From a virus, in IMG/VR virus record IMGVR_UViG_3300031722_000081, positions 1 to 38,376 of that record: a stretch of 38,376 nt of DNA. One strand, given 5' to 3'. A model generated the notes under the pieces. It saw nothing but the letters and a program-made list of their open reading frames with translations, did no database searches and was not told where the DNA came from. The translations under genes and the position numbers were made by a program. Below are positions 22,757 to 30,430 of this stretch, piece after piece (positions within the stretch are counted from its first letter, which is position 1; each line of letters opens with the position of its first letter).

Positions 22757-22797
22757 GCATGATACACTTGTTACAAGCACGTGTATCATGCTTTTTT
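22757..22797 (+). terminator. Rho-independent terminator
   Basis: GCATGATACAC (22757-22767) pairs with GTGTATCATGC (22781-22791), the loop can pair further, and TTTTTT (22792-22797) follows. It closes the left, early-type part of the window and separates it from the packaging genes. Confidence 0.85.
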
Positions 22798-22809
22798 ATG
22801 GGGAAAACG

Positions 22810-23004
22810 ATGAATAGTGACCGAGCGCAAGTTGAACGGATGGTTTCACACCTGCAAAAAAGCAAGTGGGAGCATTATAACGCCTGTTATCAATGCAAAT
22901 TTCACTCTTTATGCGGGGTATGGAGAACCTATAGCCGCCTGCATGATAAATGGTCAACGCTCCTCACTGGCATGAGCACGTTACAAGAGAGAGGGATGGA
23001 TTAA
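22810..23004 (+). CDS. Small cysteine-containing protein
   Basis: 64 residues. ATG 22810 with GGGGAAAACG upstream is preferred over 22798, which sits in the terminator tail. Contains CYQCKFHSLC, a short metal-site-like cluster, between helices. First gene after the terminator; no promoter is obvious. Function unknown. Confidence 0.6.
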   Translation: MNSDRAQVERMVSHLQKSKWEHYNACYQCKFHSLCGVWRTYSRLHDKWSTLLTGMSTLQERGMD

Positions 23005-23325
23005 ATGATTTTCCTGTTTTTGTGGCGCATTCTCTTCCAAAGACGGTGTACAATCGTGCACCCTAACGGTATTCACTGTCAAAACAGAGCAGAGCGCCGC
23101 TACACGACGCTGGTGTATGTACCGTCAATCTATCGGAGTGTTGCGCTCCCCATGTGCCTAGAGTGCTTCCTATGCGCTCAGGGTACGATTATCCAGAGGG
23201 CAAGCAAGTATGGCACCACCACGCACAAAAAGAAAACAGAAGATGCGCGACGAAGATGTAAACTACGCGCTTCGTGCTCATATGGCGCTCGAACTACGCA
23301 TAAAAGAGCGTCTCTCGTACGGTGA
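23005..23325 (+). CDS. Possible cysteine-rich protein overlapping the small-terminase gene
   Basis: 106 residues. ATG directly follows the previous stop, with GAGAGGGATGGATTAA upstream. Hydrophobic start (FLFLWRILF) and a Cys/His set (CTIVHPNGIHC, CLECFLC) that could bind zinc. Its last 39 codons overlap the next gene in another frame and read as a basic, low-quality tail, so the true protein may be shorter through a sequence change, or the frame may be partly fortuitous. Confidence 0.5.
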   Translation: MIFLFLWRILFQRRCTIVHPNGIHCQNRAERRYTTLVYVPSIYRSVALPMCLECFLCAQGTIIQRASKYGTTTHKKKTEDARRRCKLRASCSYGARTTHKRASLVR

Positions 23326-23710
23326 AATCGCACAGCGTTGCGGCTATGCACATGAGAACGTTGTCAAGCAAATAATCAAAAAAGAGATAGAGCGCACGAT
23401 TGTTCATGACGTTGAAGAGTTGCGGGCACAAGAGGGCTTGACGTACGATATCCTGCAAGCTGAGTGCATGAAAATGTTTTTTGACTCTTCAAACAAGGGG
23501 CAATTATGGGCACTTGATCGCATTCTGATCATCATGCAGCAACGTGCCAAGCTCTACGGCCTGGACGCGAAAGAAGATCAACAACAGATACAGACGGTCC
23601 TTGTTCGCCAGATACCAGCCGGGTACTTCGGGGCCATTGATTCCATGCCACAAGGACAATTAGCAGAGGCAAAGCAAATGCCCCCGATCATGGAGGAACG
23701 TGAAGATTGA
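23210..23710 (+). CDS. Small-terminase-like HTH protein
   Basis: 166 residues, GAGGGCAAGT before the ATG. Layout: basic N-terminus, HTH (LSYGEIAQRCGYAHENVVKQ), a helical hairpin and the helix LWALDRILIIMQQRAKLYGLDA. A helix of the form D-R-I-L-x-I-M-x-x-R-A-K-L-x-G-L-D is typical of small terminase-like proteins in many siphophages. The small terminase recognises the packaging site and hands DNA to the large subunit. It lies about 1 kb upstream of the large terminase, as expected. Confidence 0.8.
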   Translation: MAPPRTKRKQKMRDEDVNYALRAHMALELRIKERLSYGEIAQRCGYAHENVVKQIIKKEIERTIVHDVEELRAQEGLTYDILQAECMKMFFDSSNKGQLWALDRILIIMQQRAKLYGLDAKEDQQQIQTVLVRQIPAGYFGAIDSMPQGQLAEAKQMPPIMEERED

Positions 23711-23740
23711 CAGACGAGAAAGAAAGGAATAGGGAGGGAT

Positions 23741-24301
23741 ATGAGTACATTCTATGGCGACAACTGGAAGTTTAGTATCATCGGGGACATCTCACCATCA
23801 GGCAACATAATGCCTCGGCCATTTGATATGCAAGCATACATCAAGAGCATAGACGGGGTGAGTGAGTGGCTTGCCTCTCTGCCATTTGACGATGAGAATT
23901 ATGAGTTAAGCGTGGATGTACGGGCTTCAGCACACGATATCACACCAATTGGCAATCAATACAAGCTTAATTCACTGATTATGGCAATCTACAAGGTAAA
24001 GCTCAGACGAATAGTAGGGGGATTAGAAGAGGTATTTTTAGCAACGTTTCACAACGGTCAGAAGTGTGATGAGTCGTATACCGCAACGATTATCCCTAAA
24101 CCTCCCTATCTACCAGTCACTTTTAAAGGGGAGTATGCCGACTTTACCGATGCCTCAAAATGGTCTCTCTCTTTGCCAACTCCAAAGAACGAATTAGAGA
24201 AGTTTCATGAAGAGCTTATCGAGGCCATGCATGAACCGGTTATAGACACACCGGATGATGACGATGAGGAAGAAGACTACTATGATCAGGTATGGAGGTG
24301 A
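23741..24301 (+). CDS. Hypothetical protein sharing FTDASKW with the next gene
   Basis: 186 residues, SD AGGGAGGGAT. A beta-rich domain (residues about 1-130), then FTDASKWSLSL and a helix, and an acidic tail (DDDDEEEDYYD). The FTDASKW block and its bases (CCGATGCCTCAAA) recur in the following gene, so part of one gene was probably copied. Function unknown. Confidence 0.65.
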   Translation: MSTFYGDNWKFSIIGDISPSGNIMPRPFDMQAYIKSIDGVSEWLASLPFDDENYELSVDVRASAHDITPIGNQYKLNSLIMAIYKVKLRRIVGGLEEVFLATFHNGQKCDESYTATIIPKPPYLPVTFKGEYADFTDASKWSLSLPTPKNELEKFHEELIEAMHEPVIDTPDDDDEEEDYYDQVWR

Positions 24302-24306
24302 TAGAA

Positions 24307-24678
24307 ATGACTGGTGAAAAGTTTATTCATGCCGCCCGGCGCATCATGGATACAACCCTGATGGGGGACTATGATAGTTTCTCGAAAACGCTCTATGAGT
24401 TTGCAGAACACGTACTCAGCGAGGTGGGGTATGCTGATCGGATCGATGAAGTAAGGGACTACAAGCCAGAGACGCCGCCGCAACTCCCACCGTATAGCGG
24501 ATTCGCTATCGTGGGTGAAACAGGGCCGGAATCAGTACATATAGCAGGGAAAGGTGTGAAGGTCTATGTGAATGCATCAGAGTTATCTTCAGCATTCACC
24601 GATGCCTCAAAGTGGAAGCTTAGTATGGAGCATGTACGCAATTGGAGTGCTGTTATGCATGGAACATGGGTAAAGTAA
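24307..24678 (+). CDS. Hypothetical protein with tape-measure-like VGETGPE motif
   Basis: 123 residues. ATG 24307 has a near-perfect GGAGGTGATAG upstream, better than 24292. Helical N-terminus; then GFAIVGETGPESVHI and KVYVNASELSS, a pattern best known at the C-terminus of phage tail tape-measure proteins, then FTDASKWKLSM shared with the previous gene. It is far too short to be a tape measure. Either a reused module or a decayed tail-gene fragment fused to a new N-terminus. Confidence 0.6.
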   Translation: MTGEKFIHAARRIMDTTLMGDYDSFSKTLYEFAEHVLSEVGYADRIDEVRDYKPETPPQLPPYSGFAIVGETGPESVHIAGKGVKVYVNASELSSAFTDASKWKLSMEHVRNWSAVMHGTWVK

Positions 24679-24681
24679 TAC

Positions 24682-27036
24682 GTGATAGAAGAGGTGATCA
24701 CACCCCCTGAGCTACGCGGGGCGGCATTAGAACTAGGCAAGTGTACAGACCTAGAGGTCTGTATGGATGGCCCTGCGGGTTGTATAGCAGGTGAAACCAG
24801 AATATACAACCCGATCACCGGTACACATACGCCGATTAGGGATCTCTATAGAGATAGTATAGCACCAATAGTGCAAACGCTCAGAGGTGCTATACAAGCT
24901 GAGAAACCTTTTATAAAGGGAGTTGCAGATCTCTTTAGAGTGAGAACACGCTCAGGCCGGGAGTGTACTATTACTGGCAACCATCTATTTCTGACACCGG
25001 GCGGGTGGCGCTACGCCTCTTCGTTGCAGATCGGTTTACCCCTTCTTGTATCCGCTTCACCCCTTCATCAGACCATTGAGGCGTCTTACCCCTCAATGTC
25101 TCTGCAAGATGCATGGCATTTGAGCCAAAAAGCTCAAGGTTATCAACATGATTGTTTTGCCTGTCATTATCACGGTGATGCACAACTTCTTGCGGGTCAA
25201 GATATCGCCCTATCTTTGCCTCTACTACAAGGCGATGCTCACGCACATACCCGTGACGATCCTTATAGGGATGATCGGGGCTTTTTACGAGAATATACCC
25301 ATCCTCATCTACCATACGCCCCCCTTTCCATGCCGGATTATTTTGCATCTTCTGTTCAAAGGGAATATAATCAATGTCATGGTCAACGAGAAACTTCTTT
25401 ACTAACTGATGCTTTGTTCCAATACGACGGGCAATCTCAGATAGAGAAATGCCTTGTTGCGCCCATGCTATCACATTGTCCTGATGTTGATAGCATGCCC
25501 CTCCATGAGCCTTTGTCAGTTCAATACCCCTTCTCTTCAGTAAACCGGTTACGCGACGAGGGGGTAAGCCTAGCTCTTGAGCAGTCAAAACAGTGCTCTT
25601 CGTTCTCTGATACGACTCAAGAATACTCTGTATTTCCTGGTCAGATGCGTGATGATATCCTTTCATTTCATACCTCCAATAGTGATTATACAGCACAATG
25701 GGATACGGTATCAAGTATTGAGTACGTTCGTACTGATGAGTACTATGATCTCCATGTACCGCATGCACACCACTATTTAGCTGAAGGTATGTGGCATCAC
25801 AACACTGGAAAAACGTTCGCGTGCTTATATAAAGTGCATATGATGCTTACGTATTTCCCCGGTACGAAGGCGCTTGTTGCACGCAAAACAAGCGTAGCAC
25901 TTGCCTCGACTGCTATCGCAACGTATAAATCGATGATCGATCCCCGTGAGGGCATTACCTTCTTTTCTGGCAACCGCATACGCCCCGCCGCATTTGAATA
26001 CCCCAACGGTTCACAGATGATCCTCACTGGTCTCGATAAGCCTGAGAAGGTGAAGTCACTTGAGATCGACCTTGCCTACATCAATGAAGCAACTGAATGC
26101 GACTTGCAAGATCTAGAGTTTGTTCGTTCCCGTCTTAGACATGGGAAACTTCCCTATTATCAAGTCATCATGGACGTAAACCCGGAGGGGCCGTCACACT
26201 GGCTTAACTTGCGCATGAATAGCGGAGTGACAAAGCGGCTTGTCTCACGCTTTGAGGATAACCCCCGTTTCTATGACGCTGATGGGCGGCTCACCCCCGA
26301 TGGTGATATGTACATCAATAAGATCCTGGCAGGTTTAACAGGCGTACGCCTCATGCGTCTCTTCTATGGCAAGTGGGTAGGAGCAGAGGGTTCTATTTAT
26401 GCCGATACGTGGGATAGACGCCGCAACGTTATCAAGCCATTCCGTATCCCCGCAGATTGGCCCCGCTATCTGGCGGTTGACTTTGGATTTAAACACCCCT
26501 TTGTCTGTCTCTGGATTGCCGTTGATCCTGATGGGCGGCTCATCTTGTACAGAGAGTGGTATAAAACAAACATGATCGTAGAAGATCATGCAAAAGTCAT
26601 CAAGCGGCTATCGAGATGGGGACAACCGGGGGGAGAACCACCACCACGGCAGATTATTTGTGACCATGACGCTGAAGATAGAGCCACGCTAGAGCGGCAT
26701 CTCGGCATGATGACCACCAAAGCCTATAAGGAAGTGCGCTCAGGTATCCAGGCTGTTCAAGCGCGTTTTCGTGATGCAGGAGACGGACGCGCACGCTTTG
26801 AAGTCTTTGAGAATGCACTGGTTGAACGTGACGCTATTCTCGATGCTGAAAAGAAACCTATCGGCTTCATAGAAGAGGTCGACTCATATGTATGGGCGAT
26901 GAATCACGATGGGAGTTATAGAAATGATGAACCCGTAAAAGAGTATGATCATAGCTGTGATCCGGTTCGCTATATTTGCGCACGTTTTGACCGTACGCCC
27001 GGTAAACCGACATATAAGAAGACGATATGGAAATAG
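24682..27036 (+). CDS. terL: Terminase large subunit, interrupted by an intein
   Basis: 784 codons; 443 residues remain after intein removal. The large terminase pumps DNA into the prohead by ATP hydrolysis and cuts the concatemer. The Walker A loop is split: GPAG at 30-33 and TGKT at 375-378. Walker B is LAYINEATE with Glu469. The RNase H-like nuclease has LAVDFGF (Asp600) and ICDHDAED (Asp661, Asp663). Start is GTG 24682 four bases after the previous stop, with only a weak ribosome-binding site. Packaging depends on splicing because the ATP site is not formed until the intein leaves. Confidence 0.93.
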   Translation: MIEEVITPPELRGAALELGKCTDLEVCMDGPAGCIAGETRIYNPITGTHTPIRDLYRDSIAPIVQTLRGAIQAEKPFIKGVADLFRVRTRSGRECTITGNHLFLTPGGWRYASSLQIGLPLLVSASPLHQTIEASYPSMSLQDAWHLSQKAQGYQHDCFACHYHGDAQLLAGQDIALSLPLLQGDAHAHTRDDPYRDDRGFLREYTHPHLPYAPLSMPDYFASSVQREYNQCHGQRETSLLTDALFQYDGQSQIEKCLVAPMLSHCPDVDSMPLHEPLSVQYPFSSVNRLRDEGVSLALEQSKQCSSFSDTTQEYSVFPGQMRDDILSFHTSNSDYTAQWDTVSSIEYVRTDEYYDLHVPHAHHYLAEGMWHHNTGKTFACLYKVHMMLTYFPGTKALVARKTSVALASTAIATYKSMIDPREGITFFSGNRIRPAAFEYPNGSQMILTGLDKPEKVKSLEIDLAYINEATECDLQDLEFVRSRLRHGKLPYYQVIMDVNPEGPSHWLNLRMNSGVTKRLVSRFEDNPRFYDADGRLTPDGDMYINKILAGLTGVRLMRLFYGKWVGAEGSIYADTWDRRRNVIKPFRIPADWPRYLAVDFGFKHPFVCLWIAVDPDGRLILYREWYKTNMIVEDHAKVIKRLSRWGQPGGEPPPRQIICDHDAEDRATLERHLGMMTTKAYKEVRSGIQAVQARFRDAGDGRARFEVFENALVERDAILDAEKKPIGFIEEVDSYVWAMNHDGSYRNDEPVKEYDHSCDPVRYICARFDRTPGKPTYKKTIWK
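24971..25666 (-). CDS. HNH homing-type endonuclease, antisense within the intein
   Basis: 231 residues on the strand opposite terL. ATG 25666 has GGAGGT five bases upstream. Two HTH segments come first (about residues 21-45 and 62-95, ISLSEIARRIGTKHQLVKKF). Then an HNH_3-type domain at 134-186: GYVREHRLVVEAKIGRYL, VVHHRDNDRQNN (His163, His164, Asn171) and VDNLELF with His186. The order HTH-HNH is seen in free-standing homing nucleases. The gene lies entirely within intein codons 97-329, reaching block B but not F, and its stop is in the block B coding sequence. It would be expected to cut intein-free terminase genes, but that is inference. Confidence 0.9.
   Translation of the reverse strand: MKGYHHASDQEIQSILESYQRTKSTVLTAQELGLPPRRVTGLLKRRGIELTKAHGGACYQHQDNVIAWAQQGISLSEIARRIGTKHQLVKKFLVDHDIDYIPFEQKMQNNPAWKGGRMVDEDGYILVKSPDHPYKDRHGYVREHRLVVEAKIGRYLDPQEVVHHRDNDRQNNHVDNLELFGSNAMHLAETLRGKTPQWSDEGVKRIQEGVNRSATKRRSATRPVSEIDGCQ
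25685..25714 (-). promoter_or_regulatory. Promoter of the antisense endonuclease
   Basis: On the minus strand, TTGATA (25714-25709), 18-base spacer and a perfect TATAAT (25690-25685), about 20 bases before the ATG. It gives the endonuclease its own transcript, antisense to terL. Confidence 0.7.
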
Positions 27037-27107
27037 AAGAGAAGTCACAACCGTTTAAGTGGCAACCGGTTATCCCTGTTGTCAATGGAGAGGATGAAGA
27101 TGAATGA
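27027..27107 (+). CDS. 26-residue acidic-tailed peptide
   Basis: Short frame overlapping the end of terL by 10 bases and joined to the next gene by ATGA. MEIEEKSQPF start, ending NGEDEDE. GAAGACGAT is a poor ribosome-binding site. It fills the gap exactly, which favours a real peptide, but it may only be a translational link. Confidence 0.4.
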   Translation: MEIEEKSQPFKWQPVIPVVNGEDEDE

Positions 27108-27358
27108 TAAAAGAACGTAATATCATTGTTAAGAAGAAGTTCTATGCGTGCGATACGTGTACAAAAGAAAGCTCTATATTAGATGACTTAGAACCTTCTT
27201 TCTATATCCCGCCTGGATGGGTATTTTTTCATCTTGGATCTACTGTATGGTCGCCCACACGTCATTATTGTAGTCGTGTCTGCTTCAATGAGTATGAGCA
27301 AAAGTACGGAGTAGACTATCACGGATGGTCAAGATATGGGAGGCCAATAGAAGAATGA
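27104..27358 (+). CDS. Zinc-binding protein, paralogue of the 27658 gene
   Basis: 84 residues, AGAGGATGAAG upstream. CDTC near the start, then IPPGWVFFHLGS and HYCSRVC near the end: a CxxC and a C-x3-C pair about 45 residues apart with a central P-x-G-W-x-x-x-H. The 27658 protein has the same order, so the two are duplicates with one gene between them. Function unknown. Confidence 0.7.
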   Translation: MIKERNIIVKKKFYACDTCTKESSILDDLEPSFYIPPGWVFFHLGSTVWSPTRHYCSRVCFNEYEQKYGVDYHGWSRYGRPIEE

Positions 27359-27645
27359 ATAAGGCTCAAAGGCGCATTGCCAAACTACGCTACAAGATCA
27401 TGCATAGTCAAGGATCACGCCGCAAAGGGGCTTTTATCACGCTTATGCTTATAAGTGATATAGAGGATGCCTATAACACGCTACTTGCGGCTCATGTGCC
27501 TCCACAAGAGATGCGCGATATAGAACAAACGTTTCTCATCGGAGCACTCCATCAAGAGATCTTTGCTGCTTTGCGTATGGAGAGGAATAGACGTATTTGG
27601 GCACAATTTGATTTTCAAGGAGTGGCCCAAGTCGTTCCCCTATGA
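27355..27645 (+). CDS. Basic helical hypothetical protein
   Basis: 96 residues. ATG 27355 overlaps the previous stop (ATGA), with GGGAGGCC further upstream. Basic N-terminus (KAQRRIAKLRYKIMHSQGSRRK) followed by helices. No family recognised; nucleic-acid binding is possible. Confidence 0.65.
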   Translation: MNKAQRRIAKLRYKIMHSQGSRRKGAFITLMLISDIEDAYNTLLAAHVPPQEMRDIEQTFLIGALHQEIFAALRMERNRRIWAQFDFQGVAQVVPL

Positions 27646-27657
27646 GGCAAATATGGT

Positions 27658-27894
27658 ATGCTTATAGTTCAATCCTACACCCCAAAGTCATACAGAGAAA
27701 GGGATATCGTGTACAAAGCTCATATAGCGTGTGAAGTATGTACGGCTACAGCACCGATCAAGCAGTACGATTCTGAGTTACCTGCCGGTTGGCTCTGGGT
27801 ACATCGGAGCAGTGAAGATCACTGCGATGATCTCCATTTTTGTAGTTGGGAATGTGTAAAACAGTACATCTTAAATCAGGAGCAATTCCATTGA
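27658..27894 (+). CDS. Zinc-binding protein, paralogue of the 27104 gene
   Basis: 78 residues. CEVC, then LPAGWLWVHRSS, then HFCSWEC: same order and spacing as the 27104 protein. Ribosome-binding site is a weak GAGG. The stop overlaps the TTG start of the next gene. Confidence 0.65.
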   Translation: MLIVQSYTPKSYRERDIVYKAHIACEVCTATAPIKQYDSELPAGWLWVHRSSEDHCDDLHFCSWECVKQYILNQEQFH

Positions 27895-28376
27895 GTGAGA
27901 GTGATTTACAGCTAGTGGTAGAAGAAACCATTGATACTACCGATCCCAACTTTGTCAAACAGTTTGCCGGGTTTGTGGGGCCGGGCGTGCCAACGCATAC
28001 GCTAGAGGTGAGCAATGATCTACTAGGGGATCGGCTCTTTGCCAGAATCATCGTTAACGGTGTCCACTATGAATGCACGCGTGTACCCGCTCCTCCAAAG
28101 ATCGTACAATACAGCGCCTTTACTATCCAGGGTTTTGCAGGGGATGGCATTGAATCTACCCGCTATGATAATCAGGAACGCATCGAAGCTCTCAAGATGC
28201 TCTTTGTGAGTAGCTTTCCATATGCCGATGACTTAAAAGAAGAGGCCATTACGAATATTGAAGGTATACAGTTTGATTATACCGTTCCCTACGATGAGGC
28301 GTATGATGATTGGGGGCTAGCGGCGGTGAAATGCCGCATAATTGACGATTATCATATCTTTGGGCGTGAGGAGTAA
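27891..28376 (+). CDS. Hypothetical protein, TTG start
   Basis: 161 residues from TTG 27891, which has CAGGAG seven bases upstream and overlaps the previous stop (TTGA); the longer frame from 27846 has no ribosome-binding site. Beta-rich first half (HTLEVSNDLLGDRLFARIIV), helical and acidic second half. No family recognised. Confidence 0.65.
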   Translation: MSESDLQLVVEETIDTTDPNFVKQFAGFVGPGVPTHTLEVSNDLLGDRLFARIIVNGVHYECTRVPAPPKIVQYSAFTIQGFAGDGIESTRYDNQERIEALKMLFVSSFPYADDLKEEAITNIEGIQFDYTVPYDEAYDDWGLAAVKCRIIDDYHIFGREE

Positions 28377-28379
28377 ACA

Positions 28380-28652
28380 ATGGAAATGGTTCCGGCTGAT
28401 TTTGTCAGCGATGAGGACAGAGAAATACAAAGAATCCTCGATGAGCATCCTTTGCTTAGATCACAGTTTACGCGATTAATAAACGGGTATCGTGAAATCA
28501 TCACAATGCTTCTTGAAGATGAAGACAACCATGCAGATAAAGCAGATATCTCAAAATCATGTATGAAAAAAGAAAACGCGATGCGCCGGATGGGTATTCC
28601 AATTCTTGATACGCCTGAAGATTATCATCAGTTCTTTTTAAAGAGAGCGTAA
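28380..28652 (+). CDS. Small helical acidic protein
   Basis: 90 residues, GAGGAGTAAACA upstream. Almost all helix (REIQRILDEHPLLRSQFTRL), acidic. No family recognised. Lies between terminase and portal. Confidence 0.65.
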   Translation: MEMVPADFVSDEDREIQRILDEHPLLRSQFTRLINGYREIITMLLEDEDNHADKADISKSCMKKENAMRRMGIPILDTPEDYHQFFLKRA

Positions 28653-28693
28653 TTCTGAGCTTCCCACAGAAACATCTACAAAACGCGGCTCGT

Positions 28694-28876
28694 ATGGTGT
28701 ATACTTTTGATGAGTTAGCTACACGTCTAGGCTTACCTGATGGGTATACACTCGAAAGTGTGTTTGTGAAAGCAAACACGATTATAGTCATAGTAGCAGG
28801 TGGCAAGCTACCGGGCGTAGAAGTCCATATGCATGAAGTTATGGATCTCCCTCTTATTGAAAGGGGGGATCTATGA
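28694..28876 (+). CDS. Small hypothetical protein
   Basis: 60 residues from ATG 28694. The frame is open upstream to about 28650 and the ribosome-binding site at the ATG is poor, so a non-ATG start nearer 28653 is possible. Compact strand-helix pattern (YTFDELATRLGLPDGYTLES, then IIVIVAGGKLPGVEV). No family recognised. Confidence 0.55.
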   Translation: MVYTFDELATRLGLPDGYTLESVFVKANTIIVIVAGGKLPGVEVHMHEVMDLPLIERGDL

Positions 28877-28888
28877 GGAACATGATAC

Positions 28889-30430
28889 ATGGTTTCGTAT
28901 ATGCCCACGGCATACAGCCCGTCAGTCGATCAAAACGGGATACAAACACTCTCGAATATGAACATTCCTTACGCCGACAAGGAGCGCAAACGCGCACTTC
29001 TTGACGCCTGGAAGTCATATCGGGGTGAGTTTCCACCGCCACTCAAAATACAGCCTGACCAGCCAAACGACAACATTATCAGCAACAGATGTGCACCGAT
29101 TGTTGATAAAGGGGTGTCGTTTTTGTTTGGGAAAACCCTCAACATTGAGGCCGCAAAAGAGACGACAGAGCCAACAAACACCGTAAAAGATGCCATACGC
29201 GCCGTATGGGGAGATGACGATGATCGAATGACACTGCTCTCACAGATCGGCATCAATGGCGGCATCACTGGCATGAGCTTTGTCAAGATTATGCCGCCTG
29301 ACATGCACCATCCACATACGCGTATCCTTCCCCTCGATAGTTGTATCGTGCGTGTTGTCACCGATAATGACGACGTTTCGTGCATCCTTGCCTACGTTAT
29401 CGAGTATGCGATGGCAAACGAGTGGAATAGACGACAGATTATTTCTCGTATTGATCCAAATGCACCACTTGGCCTTGACTATGATCAAGAAATGTTTGTA
29501 GACCACTGGATTATCACCAACTATATGCGAAAGGGTCAAATCGGTTCCTGGCAACAAACAGGGGAACCGGACACGTGGCCCTATCCCTTTGCACCCATCG
29601 ATTTCTGCCAGAATCTTCCTAATCCGAACGAAACATGGGGTATACCAGATCTGACCCCCGACCTCATTGGTTTGAACCATTCTCTCAACTTTATCCAAAG
29701 CAATACGTCACGTATTATCAAATATCATGGTCATCCTAAAACATGGATCATCGGTATGGATGCAGACGCCGTAAATACAGCCGTTGATGATCTCATCTGC
29801 TTACCATCCTCTGATAGCAAAATCGGCAACCTGGAAATGGTGCAAACGCTGACCGATCAACGCAATTTTGCAATGGATCTACGCGGCCACATGGATGAAC
29901 AATCCAGAGTACCGGCTATCGCGCTTGGCCGTGAAACAAGTCTCCCACGTGGCGATATCTCAGGGGTTGCGCTCAAGCTCTTGCTACAGCCAATTATGGA
30001 AAAGACAACACTCAAACAACGACTCTACGGCTCTCTTATCCGGCGTGTTACCAGGGCCGCGCTTGTCATCGAGGGTGTGCTTAGTCTAGACGAATATCAG
30101 AATTATGAAATACAGCTTCATTTTCAGAACATTATGCCTGAAGATGACTTGCAGGCGGCACAGACGGCGCTCCTACTTAGACAGATCGGAGTATCACTGC
30201 AAAGCGCCCTTAACCAGTTAGGCTTTGATCCTGAGCAGGAAATAGAACGGCTCAAACATGAGCAAGCCACTATCGGGGATCTCTTACCCCAACTTTCAGC
30301 GACACAAAAGACACAGCTTGCGGCGTCTTCTCCGTCAGGCAAGGGGGCTATTAATGCCGGGGCCGATATAGGGGCAAAGCCGCACAAAGCGCCGGTACCA
30401 TCTGCAAAAGATCCAGGGGGGGCAAAATAG
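28889..30430 (+). CDS. Portal protein (SPP1 gp6-like)
   Basis: 513 residues, the usual size. The portal is the dodecameric ring at one head vertex through which DNA enters. Supporting segments: SNRCAPIVDKGVSFLFGKTL near residue 65, the long core with WGIPDLTPDLIGLNHSLNFI, and a late helical domain (LKLLLQPIMEKTTLKQRLYG) ending in an Ala/Lys-rich tail. Start 28889 has AGGAAC upstream; ATG 28901 is an alternative. The place after terL is standard. Confidence 0.85.
   Translation: MVSYMPTAYSPSVDQNGIQTLSNMNIPYADKERKRALLDAWKSYRGEFPPPLKIQPDQPNDNIISNRCAPIVDKGVSFLFGKTLNIEAAKETTEPTNTVKDAIRAVWGDDDDRMTLLSQIGINGGITGMSFVKIMPPDMHHPHTRILPLDSCIVRVVTDNDDVSCILAYVIEYAMANEWNRRQIISRIDPNAPLGLDYDQEMFVDHWIITNYMRKGQIGSWQQTGEPDTWPYPFAPIDFCQNLPNPNETWGIPDLTPDLIGLNHSLNFIQSNTSRIIKYHGHPKTWIIGMDADAVNTAVDDLICLPSSDSKIGNLEMVQTLTDQRNFAMDLRGHMDEQSRVPAIALGRETSLPRGDISGVALKLLLQPIMEKTTLKQRLYGSLIRRVTRAALVIEGVLSLDEYQNYEIQLHFQNIMPEDDLQAAQTALLLRQIGVSLQSALNQLGFDPEQEIERLKHEQATIGDLLPQLSATQKTQLAASSPSGKGAINAGADIGAKPHKAPVPSAKDPGGAK

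Larger units (their letters stand above)
24781..25803 (+). mobile_element. Intein in the Walker A loop of the large terminase
   Basis: Codons 34-374 (341 residues). Splicing features: Cys34 opens block A (CIAGETRIYNP); block B has TGNHLFL with Thr98 and His101; block F is YYDLHVPHAHHYLAEG; block G is WHHN with penultimate His373 and terminal Asn374; the next extein residue is Thr375. Everything needed for standard class 1 protein splicing is present. Between blocks B and F there is no in-frame LAGLIDADG or HNH domain; that stretch is the antisense of the endonuclease gene on the other strand. Confidence 0.92.

Noticed and set aside
25148-25780. Two further plus-strand frames inside the intein region
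   Set aside because: They are a third reading of DNA already coding in two frames, with no domain and no ribosome-binding site.
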